Shown here: one piece after another, positions 1-6,530 of the stretch | Layout of the letters: each line of letters begins with the position of its first letter | Numbering within the stretch: position 1 is the first letter of the stretch | The notes under the pieces: model-generated | Told to the model about the DNA's origin: nothing | Seen by the model: the letters and a program-made list of their open reading frames with translations, nothing else | Database searches by the model: none | NCBI GenBank assembly: GCA_023249395.1 | Contig: JAHFCS010000019.1 | Coordinates: forward strand, 1 to 12,645 | DNA length: 12,645 nt | DNA from: Gemmatimonadota bacterium | GTDB lineage: Bacteria; Gemmatimonadota; Gemmatimonadetes; Gemmatimonadales; Gemmatimonadaceae | Direction: 5' to 3' | Position numbers and translations under genes: made by a program

Positions 1-1352
1 GCCGAGGTACGCGCGCCTTCGAATACAAGATTGAGGTTGCGGTAACGCGACAGAAACTGAGGCACGTTCGCGCCGATCAGGTCCAGCAGCGCCTGCAGCT
101 TGCCGAGTGCGTTTGACCCCGACGCTGCCGATCTGTTCTTGGCGGTCGCACCGCCGGTCGCAGCGCCGGTCGCAGCGCCGATTGCCGCTGAGCCCGCCGA
201 CGCTGATGACCCCGAGCCTTCGCCTCCACTCAGCGTTTGTGCCTGTGCGACCAGTTGCTCGACCTGGTCATCAAGTGGTGATGCAAACGTCCCGACAACA
301 GGCGCATTGATCGTGTTCGCTGCCGAGTAGCTCACGGGAACTATGCGGTAGCGATAGATCATCCCGTGATCCCCGACCGCATAGCCGCGATCCCGTCTCG
401 GAAGGCTGAATCCCTGTACGCGCGCGGGGAAGGTCACTGCCCTCGAGCTCCAATGCCGGCCGCCATCGGCGGTGTAGTTCCACCTGTTGCTGACAACCGT
501 CCACCCAACTTCCGGGTCGGCAAAACGAACCTCCGGCTTGCCGTCGCATTCCGTCCCTGCGATGCCGCGCCATGTCTTTCCGCCATCGGCTGTCGTGAAC
601 AGCTTGCCGCCGATGACGCACATCACTCCATTGTTTGCGTCGGTGAAGAAAAGGTGTCCTTCATGACCGGACTCTTCGGGGAGCACCATCCACAGGTTCC
701 AGTTTGCTCCGCCGTCTTCGGTTTTCGCCATGAAGACGCCCTTGCTGCCTGACGCAGGCCCCATCGCGTAACCGACTTCCGGCATTGGAAAATGAAAGCT
801 CTCCATCTCGCAGCGGACGTTCTTCGTGAGACCTGCGACCTCAACGCTCATCGCGCAGCTCATCACAGGCTTCCACGTTCGACCGGCGTCCTGCGTAGCG
901 AGGATCTGGTTCTTCGCTGACTGGAACCCGACAGTTGGCGACGTGAAGATGTAGTCGCCTCTATGTTGGCCTACCGTGCCACTTGCTTCCCAGTTTTCGC
1001 CATCGGTAGTGCGCAGGAGGGTGTGGTCACCGGTTCCGGTGGACTGCACTGCGAACCCCGTGTGCTGATCGACGAAGCGAAGGTCCTTGATCGCCCTCGC
1101 CGCATTCTGGGCGTCACCGCCGAGCTGCGCAGTCCATGTGGCTCCGCCGTCGGTGGTCCTGATGATCGTACCCGATTCACCCGATGCCCAGCCGATGTCA
1201 GGCGTCACGAAGAACACACTGTAGAGCGTGAGGTCCTGCTTGTAGCTGACCGGCTCCCAAATCGCCTTGTACTTCACCTGCGCCTGTAAAGAAGAAACGA
1301 CGACAATCATCGCAAGAGCCGCCACACCGGTCTTTCCACTCCGTGCATGCAT
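1..1352 (-). CDS. Exported Ycf48/BNR-type beta-propeller protein (3' end outside window)
   Basis: The frame is open from an ATG at 1352 down to base 1, about 450 codons, with no stop; the C-terminus lies outside the window. An SD-like GGAG (plus-strand ctcc at 1361-1364) sits 8 bases ahead of the start. The N-terminus is a short basic stretch, then a hydrophobic segment ending in LQAQ, which looks like a Sec signal peptide. Six Asp-box motifs follow (TTDGGATW, TTDGENW, TQDAGRTW, TEDGGANW, TADGGKTW, TADGGRHW), alternating with seven blade segments of the VGWASG/TGFAVQ/RGYAVG kind over residues 30-335. That is the pattern of a Ycf48/HCF136-like seven-bladed propeller. After the propeller comes a Gly/Ala/Ser-rich linker (around residues 375-405) and a tail of unknown type. 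Ycf48 itself helps assemble photosystem II, but this broad family is common in non-photosynthetic bacteria, so I infer only an exported binding or assembly role. Confidence 0.85.
   Translation of the reverse strand, partial: MHARSGKTGVAALAMIVVVSSLQAQVKYKAIWEPVSYKQDLTLYSVFFVTPDIGWASGESGTIIRTTDGGATWTAQLGGDAQNAARAIKDLRFVDQHTGFAVQSTGTGDHTLLRTTDGENWEASGTVGQHRGDYIFTSPTVGFQSAKNQILATQDAGRTWKPVMSCAMSVEVAGLTKNVRCEMESFHFPMPEVGYAMGPASGSKGVFMAKTEDGGANWNLWMVLPEESGHEGHLFFTDANNGVMCVIGGKLFTTADGGKTWRGIAGTECDGKPEVRFADPEVGWTVVSNRWNYTADGGRHWSSRAVTFPARVQGFSLPRRDRGYAVGDHGMIYRYRIVPVSYSAANTINAPVVGTFASPLDDQVEQLVAQAQTLSGGEGSGSSASAGSAAIGAATGAATGGATAKNRSAASGSNALGKLQALLDLIGANVPQFLSRYRNLNLVFEGARTS
141..176. repeat. Three 12-bp tandem repeats in the propeller protein's linker
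   Basis: Two identical copies of GCCGGTCGCAGC at 153-164 and 165-176 are preceded by a 10/12 match at 141-152. On the minus strand they encode a Gly/Ala/Thr-rich run (GAATGAATGGAT). The repeat stays in frame, so it probably only lengthens or shortens the flexible linker. Confidence 0.7.
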
Positions 1353-1434
1353 CGAGAAATCTCCACGTGGGCCGGGCATCACCGCGCCGGCGTTCATGCT
1401 GGAGTTCCCGCTGGGCTCGCCGCGTTACACAATG

Positions 1435-1444
1435 AACCGCGGTT
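1435..1444. promoter_or_regulatory. 10-bp perfect palindrome in the divergent promoter region
   Basis: AACCGCGGTT is a perfect palindrome between the divergent propeller and sigma-factor genes. CCGCG at 1420-1424 also pairs with CGCGG at 1438-1442. It could be a repressor or activator operator for either direction, but a palindrome of this size can occur by chance in GC-rich DNA. Confidence 0.2.
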
Positions 1445-1467
1445 ATCCTCGTCGCTTGCCAGTCCAC

Positions 1468-1494
1468 GGAACCAATCCCTACCTTAGGCGTGAC
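1468..1494 (+). promoter_or_regulatory. Candidate ECF-type promoter ahead of the sigma-factor gene
   Basis: GGAACC (1468-1473) matches the -35 hallmark of many ECF-sigma promoters. It is followed 15 bases later by CGTGAC (1489-1494), which resembles the CGTC-type -10. Initiation would fall near 1501, giving a leader of about 64 bases before the start codon at 1565. Many ECF sigma factors read their own promoter, so positive autoregulation is a reasonable inference. The -10 match is imperfect. Confidence 0.3.
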
Positions 1495-1564
1495 GGTCGC
1501 GTCATTGGTTGAGTGTCCGGTGCAGGATGCGCGCGGGCGGGCACGTGCGGCCCAAGGAGCTTGG

Positions 1565-2182
1565 ATGGATCTCAGCGCACGGCATCGTTCCCCCGACGCG
1601 GGCGTCGGTTCCGCACCAGCAGATTCGACCGCCTTCGCGCGGGCCGAACAGGAGCTGGGCGATCGCTTCACCGAAAGGCTTCGCCTCTTCGCAAGCAGGC
1701 GCATTCACGACGCAAGCGCGGCGGAGGACATCGCGCAGGATACGTTGCGCCACGTCGTCGCAGCCCTTCGTGAGGGCAAAATTGACAATCTTGCCGCGCT
1801 GCCGGGATTCGTGTTCAGCACGGCCCGGAATCTTTGCCTGCATTGGGTGCGATCCGCCGCGCGCGAGCATTCAGCGTTCGAGAGGCTTCGCGCGGCCAAC
1901 GGCACCGACGACGCTGCTCCGGGCGACGCCCTCGGGTCGGTGATCGATGCCGAGCGGCGCAAGGTCGTGCGTGCGGCGCTCGATTCGCTACCTGGCAGCG
2001 ATCGCGAGCTGCTTTCGCTGCTCTACTACAGCGGAATAACAACTGAGGATGCGGGCCGCACTCTCGCCATCACTGCGGCGGCCGTTCGCGTGCGCAAACA
2101 TCGCGCACTTCAGCGCCTCGCACGGCTGCTCGGCGAAAGCGTCGACGGAAATACAACAGATGGAGCGGGAACTCTCGATTGA
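1565..2182 (+). CDS. ECF-family RNA polymerase sigma factor
   Basis: A 205-residue protein that would direct RNA polymerase to a dedicated set of promoters. Sigma region 2 lies at about residues 34-100 and includes AAEDIAQDTL (the conserved helix that contacts core polymerase) and FVFSTARNLCLHW. After a linker, region 4 lies at about 133-190 with LDSLPGSDRELLSLLYYSG and the recognition helix ITAAAVRVRKHRALQRL. There is no region 1 or 3, as expected of group 4 sigma factors. I chose ATG 1565 because AAGGAG at 1554-1559 stands 5 bases ahead; the frame stays open to a GTG at 1490, but that extension has no SD and is not conserved-looking. The stop shares one base (TGATG) with the anti-sigma gene, which indicates translational coupling. 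Confidence 0.9.
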   Translation: MDLSARHRSPDAGVGSAPADSTAFARAEQELGDRFTERLRLFASRRIHDASAAEDIAQDTLRHVVAALREGKIDNLAALPGFVFSTARNLCLHWVRSAAREHSAFERLRAANGTDDAAPGDALGSVIDAERRKVVRAALDSLPGSDRELLSLLYYSGITTEDAGRTLAITAAAVRVRKHRALQRLARLLGESVDGNTTDGAGTLD

Positions 2183-2856
2183 TGCCAGAGCTACAAAGCT
2201 GCCCGTACGTCGACGATGCGGATATCGACCACCGATATCTCGGCGGAACGCTGTCCGAGAGCCAGGCCGAAGAATTCGAGCGTCACTACTTCGAGTGTGA
2301 GCTGTGCTGGACACGGGTCCGACGCGGCGCCGAGATCAGAACTTCCCTCCCGGAGCCACAGTCCTCCGAACCGGAGCCACGGTCTTCCGAAAGCGCGCGT
2401 TCGTCTGCCTCCGTTCCGAAGCGCCGCGCATTCATCAGGTGGGGTACTCGCCTCGCTGCGGCGGCAGTACTGCTGATCGCGGCTGGCCTGTGGCGAGATC
2501 GCTCCGATCGCTTCTCTCGGGAGCGCGCCCTGCGCGTCTCGTCACCTATCGAACCGATGCGCGGGAGTAATACTTCATTGACGGTGTCGAGTCACGCGAC
2601 GAAGAATGTGCTGGCGGCCGTATGGTCTAGACCGCGGCAGGCGACGAGCTATCGAGTTCGGCTGCTGGCCGCCGACGGCGCGCTTCTGTTCGAGCGGGAA
2701 ACGACCGATACCAGCATCGTGCTGCCCTCTGATTCGGCGCGCATATCCGTGCAGTCAGCATCTGGCTACTGGGAAGTCCAGGCACTCGATGAGCTGCGAA
2801 AGATCGTGGCGACGTCGCAGCTCACGCCGGTTCGCGCGCCGAAGGATTCACCCTGA
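2182..2856 (+). CDS. Membrane anti-sigma factor with N-terminal zinc finger (zf-HC2/ZAS type)
   Basis: A 224-residue protein that overlaps the sigma gene by one base. The N-terminal 50 residues carry H35-xxx-C39-xx-C42, the signature of zinc-binding anti-sigma domains, with C7 or H17 as the possible fourth ligand. The domain would hold the sigma factor inactive in the cytoplasm. A Ser/Pro/Glu-rich linker (about 57-79) leads to one membrane helix at about 84-104. The remaining residues, about 105-224, should lie outside the inner membrane. Residues about 145-205 (WSRPRQATSYRVRLL, then GALLFERETTDTSIVLP) look like a fibronectin-III-like beta sandwich. This topology suits a sensor whose outer domain receives the signal. 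Its stop lies two bases before the GTG of the CHAT gene, so the three genes are very probably one transcript. The zinc motif and helix are visible; the FN3 assignment is tentative. Confidence 0.85.
   Translation: MPELQSCPYVDDADIDHRYLGGTLSESQAEEFERHYFECELCWTRVRRGAEIRTSLPEPQSSEPEPRSSESARSSASVPKRRAFIRWGTRLAAAAVLLIAAGLWRDRSDRFSRERALRVSSPIEPMRGSNTSLTVSSHATKNVLAAVWSRPRQATSYRVRLLAADGALLFERETTDTSIVLPSDSARISVQSASGYWEVQALDELRKIVATSQLTPVRAPKDSP
2350..2391 (+). repeat. 21-bp tandem duplication in the anti-sigma linker
   Basis: CCGGAGCCACAGTCCTCCGAA at 2350-2370 is followed at once by a copy at 2371-2391 with two mismatches. It encodes PEPQSSE then PEPRSSE. It is in frame and lengthens the linker between the zinc finger and the membrane helix. 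Confidence 0.75.
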
Positions 2857-2858
2857 CG

Positions 2859-5546
2859 GTGTCGCTCGCGCGGCGGGCGTGCGCAGCGGCCGCGGCAGCC
2901 GCATGCATTGGGTGCGGAGAAGCAGCTCGCCAGCCGGTTGCAGCGCGCTCGCCGTTCGGCACGGCCGACAGTCTGCGCATCGAAGGTCGCGCATCGCTCG
3001 CGGCGGAGAAGTACCGCGTACTGCGCGACTCGTTCCGAGCCGCGGGCGACACCGCATCATGGTGGCGCGCCGAGCTGTGGCTTGCCGACGCCCTTCTCAA
3101 ACAGGGTAAGCGCGACAGCGCCGACGCTGCGATGGCCCTTGCTGTGTCGCTGTCGGGACGCGACGCCGATCGCGTGGGCTGGACACGCTATGAGCACAGC
3201 ATCTTCCTCGACCGAGTCGGGCGCTTCGACTCAGCGCTCATCGAAGCCAGGGCTGCGGAGGGGCTATCGCGTGAAGCCCACGATGACGCTCTCCGCGCCA
3301 GCACCTTCAGCGCGATGGGGAGAATCCATTCGCTCCGAGGGCAATATCGTGAAGCACTCGCGAGCAATCAGAAGGCGATCGCAATCGAGCGCGCATATGG
3401 CGCCGAACCGCGTGTCATCTCCAAGGAGATGAACGAGCTCGGAATCGACTACAGGCACCTCGGCCGCTTCACCGATGCGGTCGCGATCTACGATTCCGCG
3501 CTCGTCATCGCTCGCCGCCTCGGCAATCCGGAATCCATTGCCCGCGTCGAATTCAACCTGGGCGAGATCCGCCGCGAGACCGGAGACCAGGAAGATGCGC
3601 TGACATTATTCACTGACGCTCTTGCGCGTGCCGAGCAAATCGGAGAAGTGCGCGGCATGGCGTTCATCCATGGGGGTCAGGCCGAGATCTATTCGGATGC
3701 CGGGGCGCTCTCGCAGGCGCGCGATCACCTGACTCGTGCTCTCGGCATCAACCGCAGCGCAAAGCTGACTTACGGTCAGCTTCAAAACCTTGAAGGACTC
3801 GGCCGGCTCAATTTGCGGGAGGGGCGCCTCAGGGCGGCTGATTCTTCACTTCGCGCTGCGCTCACAATGGCCGATTCGGGCCGGTACGGAAAAGAGCGAT
3901 CGACCTTGCGGGCGGCGCTGGCACGGACGGCGGCAGCCAGACGGTCTCCGGCCGAGGCGCGGCGATGGGCAGACGCGGCGGTCGCGATTGCCGATTCTCT
4001 CGGAGATCCCGAGCCGCAGGCCGAAGCGCGATCGGCGCTTGGAGTGGCGCTCGAGTCAGCCCGCGATGGTGCTGCGACGACTGCGTATCTCGACGCCATC
4101 GATCTCCTCGAGTCATGGCGGGGCCGTCTCGAGCTCGGCGATCTCAGAATGGGCGTTGCAGAGCCACATCTCGAAGCGTACGAAGGCGCTATCCGCACGC
4201 TGATCGCCAAGGGAAGGAACGACGCGGCTCTCGAGGTTGCAGAGCGGTCGCGCGCGCGTTTGCTGTTGGAGCTGATGGCCGAGCGAGACCTGCGGAAAGG
4301 AGACAGCAATCCGGAGAGCCAGCTGAGACAGCAACTGCGCGAGCGGTTCGCGGCGCGCGGTGACGCAAGCGATACAGATGCACCTGCATTGGATCGCGAG
4401 ATCGAATCGCTGACGCGGGAACTCGACGCGATTCAGGCGACGGCCAGAGCGAACGATGCAAGTGCCGGTGTCCGGTATCCGGTTCCGGCGAACGCGGCGA
4501 GCCTGCGACGCGGACTGCTGCCGAACGGTCGTGCGCTTCTCGTGTTCTTCTGGGGCGAGCGATCTGTATACGGATGGTGGCTGACCAACGAATCGGTTCA
4601 TGCCGCGCGCCTGGGTTCCGCCGATTCTCTGGCGGCAATGCTCGATTTCACGCGCGGCACGCTGGAGCGCTCAGACGGTGCACCCGATTGGAAGCTCCCT
4701 GCGCGCAGAGCATATCGCGAGCTGATCGCCCCGCTCGACCCGGCTCCGGCAGAGGAAGTGCTTGTCGTCGCCGACGGTCCTCTCGCCACGATGCCCCTCG
4801 AGACCTTCATCCCTTCGGGCGGGTCGGCTCCCTGGGGCGCTAAATCGCGGTTCGTTTACGGTCCTTCTGCTTCGGTATTGCTGGCACTTTCGCGGAATCG
4901 CGTCGGCGTTCGATGGGCGAAAGGAGTTCTCGCAGTCGGAGATCCGGGCGACACGAAAACATCGAGCGAGCCATACCGCGACGCCTCACGCAGCTCCGAT
5001 CTTCCCGCCCTTCCTGCGGCAGCAGCAGAGGCGCGAGAAGTGGCGCGACTCTTCGGCGGCGACGTGCTCGTCGGATCGGATGCGACTCTCGACCGCTGGC
5101 TGGCGCTCAATCCGGGCAGATATCGTTATCTGCATTTCGCTACTCACGCGCTGCTCAGCGACAGGCATCCGCAGCAGACCTCGCTCGTTCTTGCGGGAAG
5201 CCGACTTGATCTTGTCGGGATCAGACGCCTTCGTCTTTCGTCAGAGCTCGTCACACTTTCCGCATGCGAGACTGGATTGGGCCAGCGAGTGCGCGGCGAG
5301 GGAATCATCGGGCTGCCTCACGCGTTCCTTGCTGCCGGAGCCCGAAGCGTCCTGGTATCGCTCTGGAAGGTGGAAGACCGCACCGCCGCAGAGTACATGG
5401 CTGAGTTCTACCGACAGCTCCGCGCGGGGCGCACACCCGCGGAAGCAATGCTGATCGTTCGTCAAGCGAGAATTCGCTCTTCCGGTGCGCTGTCGCACCC
5501 GTCACACTGGGCGCCATTCATTCTGGTGGGTATGCCGCCACAATAG
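2859..5546 (+). CDS. TPR-CHAT caspase-like protease, probable lipoprotein
   Basis: An 895-residue protein of the TPR-CHAT class. It starts at GTG 2859, two bases after the anti-sigma stop; GAAGGA at 2841-2846 is a somewhat distant SD. The N-terminus (basic residues, an Ala-rich core, then CIGC at 16-19) looks like a lipoprotein signal with Cys19 as the lipid site, though the lipobox is not canonical. Residues about 30-420 form tandem TPR-like helix pairs (for example ALLKQGKRDSADAAMALAV and YRHLGRFTDAVAIYDSALV). A helical linker, about 425-500, contains the ERSRARLLLELMAERDL segment usual before CHAT. The CHAT domain spans about 550-893 and keeps the caspase-type dyad: His763 in LHFATHA and Cys803 in SACETG, followed by GEGIIGLPHAFLAAGA and SLWKVED. 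It should therefore be a cysteine endopeptidase with TPRs for partner binding or sensing. Its place in a sigma/anti-sigma operon suggests it cuts or senses that pair. Confidence 0.88.
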   Translation: MSLARRACAAAAAAACIGCGEAARQPVAARSPFGTADSLRIEGRASLAAEKYRVLRDSFRAAGDTASWWRAELWLADALLKQGKRDSADAAMALAVSLSGRDADRVGWTRYEHSIFLDRVGRFDSALIEARAAEGLSREAHDDALRASTFSAMGRIHSLRGQYREALASNQKAIAIERAYGAEPRVISKEMNELGIDYRHLGRFTDAVAIYDSALVIARRLGNPESIARVEFNLGEIRRETGDQEDALTLFTDALARAEQIGEVRGMAFIHGGQAEIYSDAGALSQARDHLTRALGINRSAKLTYGQLQNLEGLGRLNLREGRLRAADSSLRAALTMADSGRYGKERSTLRAALARTAAARRSPAEARRWADAAVAIADSLGDPEPQAEARSALGVALESARDGAATTAYLDAIDLLESWRGRLELGDLRMGVAEPHLEAYEGAIRTLIAKGRNDAALEVAERSRARLLLELMAERDLRKGDSNPESQLRQQLRERFAARGDASDTDAPALDREIESLTRELDAIQATARANDASAGVRYPVPANAASLRRGLLPNGRALLVFFWGERSVYGWWLTNESVHAARLGSADSLAAMLDFTRGTLERSDGAPDWKLPARRAYRELIAPLDPAPAEEVLVVADGPLATMPLETFIPSGGSAPWGAKSRFVYGPSASVLLALSRNRVGVRWAKGVLAVGDPGDTKTSSEPYRDASRSSDLPALPAAAAEAREVARLFGGDVLVGSDATLDRWLALNPGRYRYLHFATHALLSDRHPQQTSLVLAGSRLDLVGIRRLRLSSELVTLSACETGLGQRVRGEGIIGLPHAFLAAGARSVLVSLWKVEDRTAAEYMAEFYRQLRAGRTPAEAMLIVRQARIRSSGALSHPSHWAPFILVGMPPQ

Positions 5547-5617
5547 CCTCGACTGGGCGGGCGACGCGCTCTAACTTTGCGAGGGTAGCCATCACTTCAC
5601 TGCGGAGGACAAGCGCC

Positions 5618-6061
5618 GTGAAAAACCTTTGGGAATCCGACGCCAGACAGGAGATCTCACAGCGCCTCGACCGCCTCAAGCCGGACACAGCCGCCGTGTG
5701 GGGACGGATGAACACCCGACAGATGATGGCACACGTCGTGGACGCGCTGCGAATGGCGATTGGCGACCTGAAAGCCGAAGAGAAAAAACTTCCCATAAGA
5801 TTCACGCCGCTCAAGCAGCTCATCATCTACGGCCCTCCGTTCCCGAAGAATGCGCCGACCGCTCCCGAGCTGATGGGCAGACAGGCGGATGACTGGGACG
5901 CGGAGTGCGCGAGATTGAGAGAGTTGATGGACAGCTTCGCGAGCCGGCCGCGAGACATGGCGCTGCCACGCCATCCGGCGTTCGGGCAGCTTTCGCGCCG
6001 AGCATGGGGAGTGCTCAGCTACAAGCACCTCGACCATCACTTCAGGCAGTTCGGAGTCTGA
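5618..6061 (+). CDS. DUF1569-family DinB-like protein
   Basis: A 147-residue protein starting at GTG 5618, with a strong SD GGAGGA at 5604-5609 and 8-base spacing. The four-helix DinB-like layout is suggested by His39 (MMAHVVDALRMAIG) and a C-terminal HLDHHFRQF, where H137 and H141 form an HxxxH pair. Together these give the three-histidine metal site of the DinB/YfiT superfamily. Members include thiol-dependent transferases and many proteins of unknown role, so I infer only a cytoplasmic metal-binding protein. It lies 71 bases after the CHAT gene and has its own SD, so it may be read through from that operon or have its own promoter. It converges on the next gene with an 11-base gap. Confidence 0.8.
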   Translation: MKNLWESDARQEISQRLDRLKPDTAAVWGRMNTRQMMAHVVDALRMAIGDLKAEEKKLPIRFTPLKQLIIYGPPFPKNAPTAPELMGRQADDWDAECARLRELMDSFASRPRDMALPRHPAFGQLSRRAWGVLSYKHLDHHFRQFGV

Positions 6062-6072
6062 CAGAATGCCGG

Positions 6073-6426
6073 TTATGAGAACCACATCCGTCCGGCAATG
6101 AGCACGAGGAATACCGCGAACGAGCGCTTGAGCTCGAGCGGAGTCAGAAGGTGCGCCAGCTTTGCCCCGAGGAATGCCCCGAAGAAAATTCCGACGGCCA
6201 CGCAGAGTGCCGCGAGAACATTTACGTCTCCTCGCTTGTAGTACTCCCATGCGCCCCATGCTCCAGCCGGTAGCAGAAGGGCGGCAAGCGAGGTACCGAC
6301 GGCAGCGATTGGTGTCAGTCGGGCAAGCAGGACCAGCGCGGGGACGATGATGACGCCCCCGCCGACTCCGAACAGGCCGGCAAGGATCCCAGCGAGGAAC
6401 CCGATGACGATGAAGACGATGATCAC
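6073..6426 (-). CDS. Half-length TauE/SafE (TSUP) family membrane protein
   Basis: A 117-residue, strongly hydrophobic protein with a GTG start at 6426; AGGAG on the minus strand lies 9 bases upstream. The N-terminal GFLAGILAGLFGVGGG followed by VPALVLL is the glycine-rich signature of the TSUP (sulfite/sulfonate/organic-anion exporter) repeat. About four membrane segments are visible: residues 2-30, 40-60, 69-90 and 100-115. Typical TSUP proteins are near 250 residues and contain this unit twice. Here only one unit is present and no second half is seen downstream, since the DUF1569 gene ends 11 bases away. It may work as a homodimer, or it may be a short TSUP variant. Substrate cannot be told from sequence. 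Confidence 0.8.
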   Translation of the reverse strand: MIIVFIVIGFLAGILAGLFGVGGGVIIVPALVLLARLTPIAAVGTSLAALLLPAGAWGAWEYYKRGDVNVLAALCVAVGIFFGAFLGAKLAHLLTPLELKRSFAVFLVLIAGRMWFS

Positions 6427-6530
6427 GGTAATATTCTCCTGAAGCAGATATTTAATCTTCGAGAGTATCCCGTCTGAATTCCAGAGCCGAGGCTAGCGGC
6501 AGCAGGCGGCACCGGTGGCTCGCGCTGGGT

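Noticed and set aside
366..752. 128-codon plus-strand frame
   Set aside because: It is the exact codon-phase antisense of the propeller gene, whose Asp-box repeats are unmistakable on the minus strand.
2859..5546. Link of the TPR-CHAT protein to a type III-E CRISPR locus
   Set aside because: No gRAMP-like effector, Csx30 or Csx31 likeness, nor repeat-spacer array is in the window; only the TPR-CHAT and sigma themes are shared.
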